The position numbers and the translations under genes were made by a program. A DNA stretch of 64,000 bases from Streptomyces sp. NBC_00344. Its GTDB lineage: Bacteria; Actinomycetota; Actinomycetes; Streptomycetales; Streptomycetaceae. Below the pieces are notes generated by a model. The model was not told where the DNA came from. It searched no databases and saw only the letters and a program-made list of their open reading frames with translations. Positions 22,252 to 32,169 of the stretch are shown one piece after another. Positions within the stretch are counted from its first letter, which is position 1; each line of letters opens with the position of its first letter. Where the stretch lies: assembly GCF_036088315.1 (NCBI RefSeq), contig NZ_CP107996.1, forward strand, positions 5,823,001 through 5,887,000, read 5' to 3'.

Positions 22252-22953
22252 TCAGTACCGGGTCAGCGCAGTCGGGCCCCAGCGGGTGCCGATCGCGATG
22301 TGCGGGCGCCGGGCCGGATCGGCCCAGGCCAGGATGCGGTCCATGGCGGCTGCCGGCACGGACACACAACCGGCTGTCGCGCCGCGTCCGTTGACATGGA
22401 GGAATATTCCGGCGCCCCGCCCGCGCGCCGGATCGGCGTAGTTGAAGCCGATCACCATCGCGCGGGCGTACTGCGTCCGGTAGCGGGCCAGATGCTCCGC
22501 CTCGGCCGCCCGGCAGTCGGCGGGCAGTGGCTCCACCCACCGGTTGTAGCTCGTGGAGTCGTTGTCCTCGCACCACCAGGAGCGGTCGTCGACGCGCCGG
22601 TACGGGTAGCGCGTGCCGGCCGGAGCCGCGTCGGTTCCGAAGGCGTACGGCAGCTCGTACAGGCCGGTGGGTGTGGTGTCGGTGCCCTGCTTGCGTTGCC
22701 GGCCCTCGGCGAGGCCGTTGGCACCGAAGCGGGCCGGGGCGGATCCCGACTTCACCCAGGTGCCCGCCCGCAGGCTCCACCAGCTCAGCGTGCCCGTGGT
22801 GGAACCGGTGTCGGCGGCCTCGGCGGTGAGCAGCTGGGTGCCGTCGCCGGCGTCGGCGAGTGTCTCCGGGAGAGGCGGAGCCTCGTAGGGGTGTGCCGCG
22901 ACCGAGCCGGTGAGGGCCAGCAGGGCAAAACCGATCAGCATAGATCTGCGCAT
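22252..22953 (-). CDS. Secreted L,D-transpeptidase-like (YkuD-type) protein
   Basis: 233 residues. N-terminal signal peptide MRRSMLIGFALLALTGSVAAHP, with cleavage likely after AA. The catalytic signature is HVNGRGATAGCVSVPAAAM, with His and Cys in the HXnS/TXGCXS/V arrangement. WSLRAGTWVKSGSAPARFGANGL and GTDTTPTGLYELPYAFG are typical of the YkuD-like subfamily that cross-links or modifies peptidoglycan or acts on related substrates. It is convergent with argR. Because it has no lipobox it is probably released or wall-associated. Confidence 0.82.
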   Translation of the reverse strand: MRRSMLIGFALLALTGSVAAHPYEAPPLPETLADAGDGTQLLTAEAADTGSTTGTLSWWSLRAGTWVKSGSAPARFGANGLAEGRQRKQGTDTTPTGLYELPYAFGTDAAPAGTRYPYRRVDDRSWWCEDNDSTSYNRWVEPLPADCRAAEAEHLARYRTQYARAMVIGFNYADPARGRGAGIFLHVNGRGATAGCVSVPAAAMDRILAWADPARRPHIAIGTRWGPTALTRY

Positions 22954-23016
22954 GCCAGCACCGTATGCACCGTCGCGGCGTGGCGCCCCCGGATGTGCTC
23001 CGTACGGGCCACTGCC

Positions 23017-24072
23017 CTACCCCGCGGGTGAGCCGTCCGGAGCCGGCTGACCCGAACGGTCGCCGAGCGGTTCGGTCTTCCGGGAGCGATGGGCCATGGA
23101 GGCCGCGACCAGCGCACCCGAGATGTTGTGCCAGACCGAGAAGATCGCGGCGGGCAGCGCGGCCAGCGGGCTGAAGTGGGCGGTGGCCAGAGAGGCGGCC
23201 AGGCCGGAGTTCTGCATGCCCACCTCGAAGGCCATCGCCCGGCTCCCCGGCCTGCCGAGCCGGGCCACCTTGCCCGCGCCGTAGCCGAGCAGCAGTCCGA
23301 GACCGTTGTGCAGGACCACGGCGAGGAGCACCATCGCCGCCGCGGACTTGATCGTCTCGGCGCTGCCACCCACCACCACGGCGACGATGACGGCCACCGT
23401 GGCGGCGGACAGCCAGGGCAGGGCGCCCAGAAGCCGGTCTATGTACCGGCCGGCCAGGAACCGCACGGCCAGTCCCGCGAGGACCGGAAGCAGCACGGTC
23501 TTCAGGATGTCGGTCATCATCGAGCCCGCGTCGACCGGCAGATAGGTGCCCGCGAGCAGCAGTGTCAGCGGAGGCGTCACCAGCGGGGCGACGATGGTGG
23601 AGACCGTGGCCACCGAGACCGACAGCGCCACGTCCCCGCGCGCCAGATAGGTGACCACGTTGGACGCCGTACCGCTCGGTGCGCAGCCCACCAGGATGAC
23701 CCCGGCAGCCAGCTGCGGTGACAGATCCAGGGCGTGCGCGATCAGCCAGCCGAGACCCGGCATGATCACGTAGTGCGCCACGAGGCCGAGCCCCACGGCC
23801 CAGGGCCGTTTCGCCACCCCCCGGAAATCCACCGCGGTCATCGTCAGGCCCATGCAGAACATGACCACGCCGAGGAGGTACGGCACGGACACTCCCCAGC
23901 CGGCGAAGGCGCCTGGCGAGGCCAGGCCGATCGCCCCCGCCGCGAGGACGAGAAGGGGAAACACGGTGACCGCGCGGCGTGCCGCGCGATCGGTGGTGTC
24001 GGCGGGCTGAGGGGGAGCTTGTTCGGTTCGCACGCCGCGATGGAACGCCTGCGCCGCCCCCTGCCGCAACAC
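23017..24072 (-). CDS. Bile acid:sodium symporter (SBF/BASS) family transporter
   Basis: 351 residues, about ten membrane segments from residue 36 (VFPLLVLAAGAIGLASPG). The conserved crossover motifs are VGCAPSGTASNVVTYLARGDVALSVSVATVSTIVAPLVTPPL and AFEVGMQNSGLAASLATAHFSPLAALPAAIF. Members carry organic anions such as pantoate, keto acids or bile acids with Na+. GTG 24072 has only a weak ribosome binding site; GTG at 24033 (residue 14, VRTEQ) is an alternative. It starts 18 nt after the kinase stop, so it may be the last gene of the GntR/ARH/permease/kinase operon. Confidence 0.85.
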   Translation of the reverse strand: MLRQGAAQAFHRGVRTEQAPPQPADTTDRAARRAVTVFPLLVLAAGAIGLASPGAFAGWGVSVPYLLGVVMFCMGLTMTAVDFRGVAKRPWAVGLGLVAHYVIMPGLGWLIAHALDLSPQLAAGVILVGCAPSGTASNVVTYLARGDVALSVSVATVSTIVAPLVTPPLTLLLAGTYLPVDAGSMMTDILKTVLLPVLAGLAVRFLAGRYIDRLLGALPWLSAATVAVIVAVVVGGSAETIKSAAAMVLLAVVLHNGLGLLLGYGAGKVARLGRPGSRAMAFEVGMQNSGLAASLATAHFSPLAALPAAIFSVWHNISGALVAASMAHRSRKTEPLGDRSGQPAPDGSPAG

Positions 24073-24090
24073 CGTCTCGTTATGTGGTCC

Positions 24091-25056
24091 TTACACGGAT
24101 AGTGCGGCCAGCCGGTGAGCGAGCGGATCGGCACCCAGGAAGGCGACCAGCTCAGCGAGGCCGGGCGCCGTGGCGGGGCCGCGCCGGGTGACCGCGTACG
24201 CCGCGGCGGCGTTGGCCCCGCGCGCCGCGGAGAGCGGATCGAGGCCCCGGCTCAGCAGGGCGAGAAAGGCACCGACATGGGCGTCTCCCGCACCATTGCT
24301 GTCCACCGCTTCCACAGCGAAGCCGGGCACATGGACCGGCGCGGTCCCCGGCGCAGCCAGCCAGCAGCCGTCCTTGTCCGCGCGCACGAGTACACCCGCG
24401 CCCGGCGAGAGCCGCTCCCGCAGGGCTGCCGCGGACCGCGCCGGATTCTCGTGGCCGGTCATCAGCCGTCCCTCGCGGGCATTGCAGCTGAGCCAGTCGG
24501 TGCGCGCGAGTACCGGGTCGAGCACCGCGGCGGGGATGCCGGCCACCAGCGGCGCGGGGTCGAAACAGACCGTGACCCCGGCCGGCAGCCGGGCGGTGAA
24601 GCGGGAGAGCAGGGGACCGTTCACCGGCATGACCAGGCCGTATCCCGACAGCTGTACCAGGTCGTCGCCGGTCAGCAGGTCCGCCACCGCGTCCAGTTCG
24701 GCCCCGGTGAGCCGGGAGTCGACGCCGAAGCTCGTGACGAACGTGCGCTCACCCCCGGAATCCACCAGCGCGACACAGAATCCGGTGTCCCCGTCCTCGC
24801 GCACCGGCAGCAGCGTCCGCACCCCCTCGGCGGCCAGCGCCTCCCGTACGAGATCGCCGTGCGGCCCCGTGCCGTGCAGGCCGGCGTACGCCGCCTCCGT
24901 ACCGAGCCTGCGGGCCGCGACCAGGGTGTTGAAGCCGCCGCCAGCGGTCCGGTCGGTACGTGTACCGATGACGTCGCCGCCGCGTTCGGGCAGCGCGGGG
25001 ACCTCGATCACCAGATCGACGATGACGTTTCCTGCGAGAACCAGTCGCGGCTTCAT
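24091..25056 (-). CDS. PfkB-family carbohydrate/nucleoside kinase
   Basis: 321 residues, ribokinase fold. N-terminal VLAGNVIVDLVIEVPALPERGGDVIG, substrate-binding region AGGGFNTLVAARRLG, and the C-terminal signature AVEAVDSNGAGDAHVGAFLALLSRG with the catalytic Asp in GAGD. Phosphorylates a sugar or nucleoside using ATP. ATG 25056 overlaps the permease stop by 4 nt, with GAGGAGG upstream, so it is translationally coupled. Context with an NCS1 nucleobase/nucleoside permease and an ADP-ribosylglycohydrolase-fold enzyme points to a nucleoside, or to the sugar released from one. Confidence 0.88.
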   Translation of the reverse strand: MKPRLVLAGNVIVDLVIEVPALPERGGDVIGTRTDRTAGGGFNTLVAARRLGTEAAYAGLHGTGPHGDLVREALAAEGVRTLLPVREDGDTGFCVALVDSGGERTFVTSFGVDSRLTGAELDAVADLLTGDDLVQLSGYGLVMPVNGPLLSRFTARLPAGVTVCFDPAPLVAGIPAAVLDPVLARTDWLSCNAREGRLMTGHENPARSAAALRERLSPGAGVLVRADKDGCWLAAPGTAPVHVPGFAVEAVDSNGAGDAHVGAFLALLSRGLDPLSAARGANAAAAYAVTRRGPATAPGLAELVAFLGADPLAHRLAALSV

Positions 25057-26516
25057 CGGACGGCCTCCTCGAGTGCGGGCGTGGTGACGGCGGTCACCGG
25101 CCGGTTGCGCCCGAACACCCCGTAACCGGCCGAGCCGACCGCCATTGAGATGGCCCAGCCCAGGCCGTTGGCGCCGAACCAGCTGCCGGCCAGCGGGCCC
25201 GAGAACCACACATCGTCGGTGCCCGTCGCGGCACGTGTGAAGAGCAGTCCGGCCACGATCGCGGCAACCCAGCTGAGCACGGCGGGCAGGTGGAAGCCGC
25301 CGGTGTACCAGTAGCGGCTGGTGCGGCCGGTGTTCATCAGGCTCGCGGCGTCGTAGGTGCGGCCGCGCAGCGTGTCCACGGCGATCACTCCGATCCAGGC
25401 GGAGATGGGGACGGCCAGCAGGGTCAGGAAGGTGGAGAAGGGGCCGTAGAAGTTCCCCGCGATCAGCATGAAGTAGATGCCGCCGAGGAACATCAGCACG
25501 ACGTCGACCAGCACCGCGGCGGCCCTCGGCACCTTCAGCCCCAGCGTGATCATGGTCAGGCCCGCGGAGTAGGTGGACAGGTGGTTGGACATCAGCAGCC
25601 CGCCGAAGGCCGCGATCAGATACGGGACGGCCATCCAGGACGGCAGCATGGCGTTGATGGCGGCGACCGGGTCGGAAGCCGTGGCGAGCGCCGGGTCGCC
25701 CGCCGTGAGCAGCGAACCGAGTGAGATCAGCAGCACGAGCGGGATGCCGGCGCCGAACGCGGAAGCGGAGATGAGCCGGCCGCCCGGGACGGAGCGCGGA
25801 AGATAACGCGCGTAGTCCGCGCCCGCGTTGGCCCAGCCGATACCGGTTCCCGCGGCGATGAAGCCGATTCCGGCGATCACCCCGCTGGTGGGGCCGGCGG
25901 GGGCGGCCAGCACCTCGGACCAGTCGACTGTCGCGACGAGGAAACCCATCACGACGAGGTTCAGTACGCCGAAGAGGACCGTGGCCCATTTGTTGATCCA
26001 CATGATGGTGGCGTGGCCGAGGCCGCTGATCAGCAGGGTGCACGCGATGAACACCAGGAGACAGACCACGGTGAGCGGGGTGTTGCGTGCCACCCCGAAG
26101 GCCACGCCGAGCAGGGCGAGCAGGGCGTACGCGGCGGTGGTCGTGGTGATCGTCTCCCAGCCGACCCGGCTCAGCCACGTGATGAGCGTGGGGCCGGCGT
26201 TCCCGCGCTGTCCGAAGACCGCCCGGGAGAGGGTGAGCGCCGGAGCGCCGCCCTTCTGCCCCGCGATGCTCAGCGCCCCGACCAGTGCGAAGGAACCGAA
26301 CGAACCGAGCACGGCGACCAGCACCGCCTGCCAGATGTCGAGGCCGCGGAAGGCGACCAGCGTCGCACCGAGCGGCAGCCCGAGGAGGGAGATGTTGGCG
26401 GCGAACCAGGTCCAGAACATCTGGCCCGCGTGGCCATGACGCTCACTGTCGGGGACCGGCTCGATCCCTCGGGTCTCTACGGTGCCGACGCGGTCGTTCT
26501 TCGCTGAAGCGGCCAT
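25053..26516 (-). CDS. NCS1-family permease (cytosine/purine/hydantoin type)
   Basis: 487 residues, about 12 membrane helices. The N-terminal RGIEPVPDSERHGHAGQMFWTWFAANISLLGLPLG is the family entry motif, followed by GQKGGAPALTLSRAVFGQRGN and the helix 3 region. Na+- or H+-coupled import of nucleobases or related compounds. The gene has a near-perfect AAGGAGGT ribosome binding site. It is the third gene of the leftward operon. The substrate is unassigned; the neighbours suggest a nucleoside rather than a free base. Confidence 0.9.
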   Translation of the reverse strand: MAASAKNDRVGTVETRGIEPVPDSERHGHAGQMFWTWFAANISLLGLPLGATLVAFRGLDIWQAVLVAVLGSFGSFALVGALSIAGQKGGAPALTLSRAVFGQRGNAGPTLITWLSRVGWETITTTTAAYALLALLGVAFGVARNTPLTVVCLLVFIACTLLISGLGHATIMWINKWATVLFGVLNLVVMGFLVATVDWSEVLAAPAGPTSGVIAGIGFIAAGTGIGWANAGADYARYLPRSVPGGRLISASAFGAGIPLVLLISLGSLLTAGDPALATASDPVAAINAMLPSWMAVPYLIAAFGGLLMSNHLSTYSAGLTMITLGLKVPRAAAVLVDVVLMFLGGIYFMLIAGNFYGPFSTFLTLLAVPISAWIGVIAVDTLRGRTYDAASLMNTGRTSRYWYTGGFHLPAVLSWVAAIVAGLLFTRAATGTDDVWFSGPLAGSWFGANGLGWAISMAVGSAGYGVFGRNRPVTAVTTPALEEAVR

Positions 26517-26567
26517 GACGGGACCTCCTTACGCAGTGCTCGGGTGGAACGGACGGATCGGGGGAGT

Positions 26568-27566
26568 TCAGCGGAGGGAGAGCAGCCGGATCGTCAGCGG
26601 CTCGAGATCGAGCCCATTGACCGCGCGCAGTGTGCGTACGGCATCGGCCGGCAGCCCGCTGAGCCCGTGCACGGAGCCGGCGATCGCGCCCGCCACTGCT
26701 CCGATGGTGTCGCTGTCACCGCCGAGGTTGGCGGCGAGCAGGGTGCTGCGCCAGGGGTCGCCGCCGGTCAGAGCGAGGACGGCGAAGGCGGCGGGCACGG
26801 ACTCCTGGGTGGCGACACTGGTGCCGATGAGCGCGACGACCCGGTCCAGCGCCGTCGTTTCGTCGAGGCCGCGCACCAGTTCGCGGGCCCAGCCGATCCG
26901 GGCGGAGACATCTGCCCCGGCGATCCAGTTGCCGCGTTCGGAGCCGGCCCGTGCGGCGGCGATCGCCGCTTCGAAGGCTTCGTCCAGAGTGCCTCCGCCG
27001 ACACCTGTGCTCACCGCGGCCGCCACGGCTGCCGCTCCGGCGATACCCACCGTGGTGTCGTGGGTGACCTGGCAGGACTCGACGACGCGGTCGAGCAGGA
27101 CGGACTGCGGACCGGCGGCGAAGGCGATACCGACCGGGGTGACCCGCATGGCTGCGCCGTTGGTGGTGCCGTATCTGCCCGCTTCCCTGATGTCGGCGCC
27201 GCCCGCCACCGCGTCCAGAGCCGCCTTGGTCGAGGGGCCCAGCAGATCGAAGGAACCCTTGGCCCTCATCTCCTTCTCCCAGGCGAGCAGTTCGCCGGCG
27301 AAGCGGATTGGGTCGATGTGCCCGCCGCCCTCGGCGAGCAACCGGCCCACGATGACGGCCTGGTCGGTGTCGTCGGTGACCGAGCCGGCCGGCATCCCGG
27401 CGCTCACCGGATTGTCGGGCTGCGCGGCTTCGAAGCCGGTGACGTGTCCGTAGACACGCACCACGTCCTGGCGTGACATGACCTGGGTGGGCATGCCCAG
27501 GGCGTCCCCGAGCGCGAGCCCGTAGAAGGCGCCGAGTGCCCGGTCGAGCGTGTCGCGGTCGGTCAT
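26568..27566 (-). CDS. ADP-ribosylglycohydrolase-fold protein
   Basis: 332 residues. Di-metal ligands are visible in the family positions: GLALGDALGMPTQ, GSVTDDTDQAVIVGRLL, and the C-terminal NLGGDSDTIGAVAGAIAG. CQVTHDTTVGIAGAAAVAAAV also matches. Family members remove ADP-ribose from proteins or cleave other N-glycosidic bonds. In this operon, beside a permease and a PfkB kinase, a small-molecule N-glycosidase role is more likely than protein de-ADP-ribosylation (inference). It overlaps the GntR gene by 4 nt. Confidence 0.9.
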   Translation of the reverse strand: MTDRDTLDRALGAFYGLALGDALGMPTQVMSRQDVVRVYGHVTGFEAAQPDNPVSAGMPAGSVTDDTDQAVIVGRLLAEGGGHIDPIRFAGELLAWEKEMRAKGSFDLLGPSTKAALDAVAGGADIREAGRYGTTNGAAMRVTPVGIAFAAGPQSVLLDRVVESCQVTHDTTVGIAGAAAVAAAVSTGVGGGTLDEAFEAAIAAARAGSERGNWIAGADVSARIGWARELVRGLDETTALDRVVALIGTSVATQESVPAAFAVLALTGGDPWRSTLLAANLGGDSDTIGAVAGAIAGSVHGLSGLPADAVRTLRAVNGLDLEPLTIRLLSLR

Positions 27567-28285
27567 ACGTGGCCTCCTCGGCCGGTGGTACGGACGTGCA
27601 GCTGGAACCGGGACGGATCGAGAAGACTGGTGACCTGCTCGACGACGGAGCCGTCGGCGGCGCGGAACACCTGGGACTGCCGGAGGAACGGTTCGCCGGG
27701 AGAGCGGCGCAGCGTGGCGGCGTCGGCTTCGCCGATGCCGGAGACCGAGATCCGCGCCTCGCCCGAATCGGCGATGCGCCCGGCGGCGATGAGCGCCGTG
27801 TTGAGGGAACCGTCACCGAGACCCCGCTCGGGCAGTCCGACGAGCGGGCCGACCGACGGGACCCGGCTGCGCTCCAGTGAGATGCCCTGCCCGCCGGGGA
27901 GTCGTCTGACCCGGTCGAGGGCGATGAACTCCGATGCCTCCAGGCCGAGTTCACCGGCCAGCGCCAGATCGGTGAACGTTTCGAACCGCAGCACTTCGGT
28001 GGTGAGCACGGTTCCCTGGTCGGCGAGCGCCTGGGTCCAGCCCAGGCGGTTGTCCAGGGGCGTCCCGTCGAACGTGACGAAGGAGCCGATCCCCGCGTGG
28101 GTGGCGATCAGCCCCTGCTCGCCGAGCGCGTTCAGCGCCTGCCGCACGGTGGTGCGGCTGACCCCGAAACGTTCCCGCAGGGTGTGCTCGCCGGGCAGTT
28201 TGGTGCCGTCGGCGTGCACTCCGGCGCGGATCTCCTCGGCGAGGATGTGCGAGACGCGATGATGTTTGTGAACCTGTCCAGGCAT
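27563..28285 (-). CDS. GntR/HutC-family regulator with UTRA domain
   Basis: 240 residues. N-terminal winged helix (about 8-70): HHRVSHILAEEIRAGVHADGTKLPGEHTLRERFGVSRTTVRQALNALGEQGLI. C-terminal UTRA effector domain (about 90-235) with FIALDRVRRLPGGQGISLERSRVP and EPFLRQSQVFRAADGSVVEQ. First gene of the operon and probably its repressor, released by the imported or processed substrate. The start ATG 28285 seems leaderless, with a TAGCGT box 6 nt upstream on the coding strand. A palindrome (28301-28315) lies at the promoter. Confidence 0.9.
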   Translation of the reverse strand: MPGQVHKHHRVSHILAEEIRAGVHADGTKLPGEHTLRERFGVSRTTVRQALNALGEQGLIATHAGIGSFVTFDGTPLDNRLGWTQALADQGTVLTTEVLRFETFTDLALAGELGLEASEFIALDRVRRLPGGQGISLERSRVPSVGPLVGLPERGLGDGSLNTALIAAGRIADSGEARISVSGIGEADAATLRRSPGEPFLRQSQVFRAADGSVVEQVTSLLDPSRFQLHVRTTGRGGHV

Positions 28286-28300
28286 GTCTGAACGCTAAGC

Positions 28301-28315
28301 GGAGCGGATCGCTCC
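28301..28315. promoter_or_regulatory. Palindromic candidate operator of the GntR operon
   Basis: GGAGCG-GAT-CGCTCC, perfect 6-bp arms, 16 nt upstream of the regulator start and just upstream of its probable -10 box. GC-rich, so chance is not excluded. Confidence 0.35.
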
Positions 28316-28465
28316 TGTCCATGGGTTCCGCCAGATTCTTTTCCGGGGCCGAGACGGAGAGCGGCCGGGCGGGCTCGAGGAGGGCGTGCGGGCAGGGCTG
28401 CGCGGGCCCGGGCAGGGCGTGCGGGCAGGGCCCGGGCGGGCCGGGGGAGGGTGTGCGGGCGCGAG

Positions 28466-28492
28466 AAAGGACCGGGGGAGCCCCGGCCCTTT
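28466..28492 (-). terminator. Terminator after the flavin-family gene
   Basis: AAAGGACCGGGG pairs with CCCCGGCCCTTT with one mismatch and a 3-nt loop, 15 nt past the stop on the coding strand. A T-run precedes and follows the stem. Confidence 0.65.
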
Positions 28493-28506
28493 CGGTTTGT
28501 CCTGCG

Positions 28507-29151
28507 CTATCGCTCCCCCGGGGCCGTGCCGTTCTCTCCGGCAGGGTTCTCCGCCGGCCCCGGTACACCGCTCAGTGCGGGGAGCGGCAGCGGCAGCCCC
28601 GGCAGCCCGTCGATGCTCCGGGCGATGTATTCCTTCTTCTCGAAGTACTGGCTGAGCGAGGTGTCGTCCTCGCGCTCGAACCTCCTGGCGTGCAGGTCGC
28701 GGTCCTCGTCGTACGACATGAAGGGAACCGCGTAACCGCAGGTGTCCCTGATCAGCTCGGCCGTCACCACGATGATCGCGCGAAGCCCGTGCCGAGTGGC
28801 GTCGACGCCGGGGAAGTGCGGGATCAGTTCGCCGAAGCGCGGGTCGTCACGGAAGACGGGCCGGCCGCGGCCGTGTATCCGCACGATGGTGGGGGGTCCC
28901 TGGAAAGCGCACCACATCAGGGTGATGCGGCCGTTCTCCCTGAGGTGCGCGACGGTTTCCGCATTGCTCCCGGCGAAGTCCAGATACGCCACGGTCCGCT
29001 CGTCGATCACCGCGAAGGAGCCGCTGACGCCTTTGGGGGAGAGGTTGACCGTGCCGTCGCCGTCGAGAGGCGCGGTGGCCGTGAAGAAGATGTGCTGCTC
29101 TTCGATGAAGGTTCTGAGTCGTCCGTCGATGCGCTCGTACGTCTTTCCCAT
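28507..29151 (-). CDS. Pyridoxamine 5'-phosphate oxidase-family protein
   Basis: 214 residues, split-barrel flavin-binding fold. FIEEQHIFFTATAPLDGDGTVNLSPKG, TVAYLDFAGSNAETVAHLRENGRITLMWCAF and RIHGRGRPVFRD are typical of PPOX-like proteins that bind FMN, F420 or heme. This is not a true PdxH. The start is ATG 29151: GATAAT on the coding strand (29159-29164) lies 7 nt upstream, a leaderless promoter, and no ribosome binding site is present for the longer frame. The last ~30 residues are Pro/Gly-rich and probably disordered. Confidence 0.85.
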   Translation of the reverse strand: MGKTYERIDGRLRTFIEEQHIFFTATAPLDGDGTVNLSPKGVSGSFAVIDERTVAYLDFAGSNAETVAHLRENGRITLMWCAFQGPPTIVRIHGRGRPVFRDDPRFGELIPHFPGVDATRHGLRAIIVVTAELIRDTCGYAVPFMSYDEDRDLHARRFEREDDTSLSQYFEKKEYIARSIDGLPGLPLPLPALSGVPGPAENPAGENGTAPGER

Positions 29152-29273
29152 GGGAGTGATTATCGTCCTGCGGTTCACTCGATGGTGTGCGTTCCGAGTG
29201 GTGGGACAGCCCTCGGGTCTCAGGGTTCACGGGTCTGCCGCCGCGCCGCCCGGGCCGCGCCTCACCGGCAGCT

Positions 29274-29325
29274 TTGACAAAACATACGGAGCATTGCATA
29301 GTTATACCTATCAGTGATTGCACCG
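29274..29325 (+). promoter_or_regulatory. argG promoter with ARG-box-like repeats
   Basis: TTGACA (29274-29279) and CATAGT (29297-29302) with a 17-nt spacer form a strong promoter. AT-rich half-sites (TTGCATAGTTATAC and TATCAGTGATTGCA) span the -10 and the start region and resemble ARG boxes, suggesting ArgR control. AAGGAG follows at 29327-29332. Confidence 0.7.
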
Positions 29326-29338
29326 TAAGGAGAAACCC

Positions 29339-30535
29339 GTGACCGAGCGCGTCGTACTCGCCTACTCGGGAGGCCTGGACACCTCCGTCGCCATCGGCTG
29401 GATCGCCGAGGAGACGGGCGCCGAGGTCATCGCCGTTGCCGTGGACGTCGGCCAGGGTGGCGAGGACCTGGACGTCATCCGCAAGCGGGCCATCGCCTGC
29501 GGTGCCGTCGAGGCCGAGGTGGCCGACGCCAAGGACGAGTTCGCCGACGAGTACTGCCTCCCGGCGATCAAGGCCAACGCCCTGTACATGGACCGCTACC
29601 CGCTGGTCTCGGCGCTCTCCAGGCCGGCGATCGTCAAGCACCTCGTCGCCGCCGCCAACAAGCACGGCGCCACCACGGTCGCTCACGGCTGCACCGGCAA
29701 GGGCAATGACCAGGTCCGTTTCGAGGCCGGTATCACCGCGCTCGGCCCCGACCTCAAGTGCATCGCGCCGGTCCGTGACTACGCGATGACCCGGGACAAG
29801 GCGATCGCCTTCTGCGAGGCGAAGAGCCTGCCGATCGCGACATCCAAGAAGTCCCCGTACTCCATCGACCAGAACGTCTTCGGGCGCGCCGTCGAGACGG
29901 GCCTTCTCGAGGACATCTGGAACGGACCGATCGAGGACGTCTACGAGTACACGCAGAACCCGTCCGTTCCGCGCGAGGCCGACGAGGTCGTCATCTCCTT
30001 CGAGGCCGGCGCACCGGTCGCCATCGACGGCAAGGAAGTCACTGTCCTCCAGGCGATCCAGCAGCTCAACGAGCGGGCAGGGGCCCACGGCGTCGGCCGG
30101 ATCGACATGGTCGAGGACCGGCTCGTCGGCATCAAGTCCCGGGAGATCTACGAGGCGCCGGGCGCCATCGCGCTGATCACCGCGCACCAGGAGCTGGAGA
30201 ACGTCACCGTCGAGCGTGAACTGGCCCGCTACAAGCGGCAGGTCGAGCAGCGCTGGGGCGAGATGGTCTACGACGGTCTCTGGTTCTCGCCGCTCAAGCG
30301 GGCTCTGGACGGTTTCATCAACGAGGCCAACCAGTACGTCACGGGCGACATCCGGATGACCCTGCAGGGTGGCCGCGCGGTGGTCACCGGACGGAAGTCC
30401 AGCGAGTCGCTGTACGACTTCAACCTGGCGACCTACGACTCGGGCGATACTTTCGACCAGTCCAAGGCGCAGGGCTTCATCGAGATCTTCGGCCTGTCGT
30501 CGAAGATCGCCGCGCGGCGTGACCTGAAGGCCTGA
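29339..30535 (+). CDS. argG: Argininosuccinate synthase
   Basis: 398 residues. Joins citrulline and aspartate with ATP. The PP-loop motif is [52 protein letters not shown] and [21 protein letters not shown] are conserved. GTG 29339 lies 6 nt after AAGGAG. Codon use is strongly G/C-biased, as for a highly expressed gene. argH follows after a hairpin, so the last two steps of arginine synthesis are adjacent. Confidence 0.97.
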   Translation: MTERVVLAYSGGLDTSVAIGWIAEETGAEVIAVAVDVGQGGEDLDVIRKRAIACGAVEAEVADAKDEFADEYCLPAIKANALYMDRYPLVSALSRPAIVKHLVAAANKHGATTVAHGCTGKGNDQVRFEAGITALGPDLKCIAPVRDYAMTRDKAIAFCEAKSLPIATSKKSPYSIDQNVFGRAVETGLLEDIWNGPIEDVYEYTQNPSVPREADEVVISFEAGAPVAIDGKEVTVLQAIQQLNERAGAHGVGRIDMVEDRLVGIKSREIYEAPGAIALITAHQELENVTVERELARYKRQVEQRWGEMVYDGLWFSPLKRALDGFINEANQYVTGDIRMTLQGGRAVVTGRKSSESLYDFNLATYDSGDTFDQSKAQGFIEIFGLSSKIAARRDLKA

Positions 30536-32056
<1,521 letters not shown>

Positions 32057-32071
32057 CTGTTCCTGTGGCGT

Positions 32072-32095
32072 CCGGCACCTCACCCGGGGTGCCGG
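32072..32095 (+). terminator. Terminator after argH
   Basis: CCGGCACC and GGTGCCGG form 8-bp arms with an 8-nt loop, 16 nt past the argH stop. Confidence 0.6.
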
Positions 32096-32169
32096 GAGCT
32101 GTTGCCGGTGATCGTGGGTAGAGGTGAAGGAGACCGCAATCCCACCGATCCGCGCAGGGAGCCCCGCCC

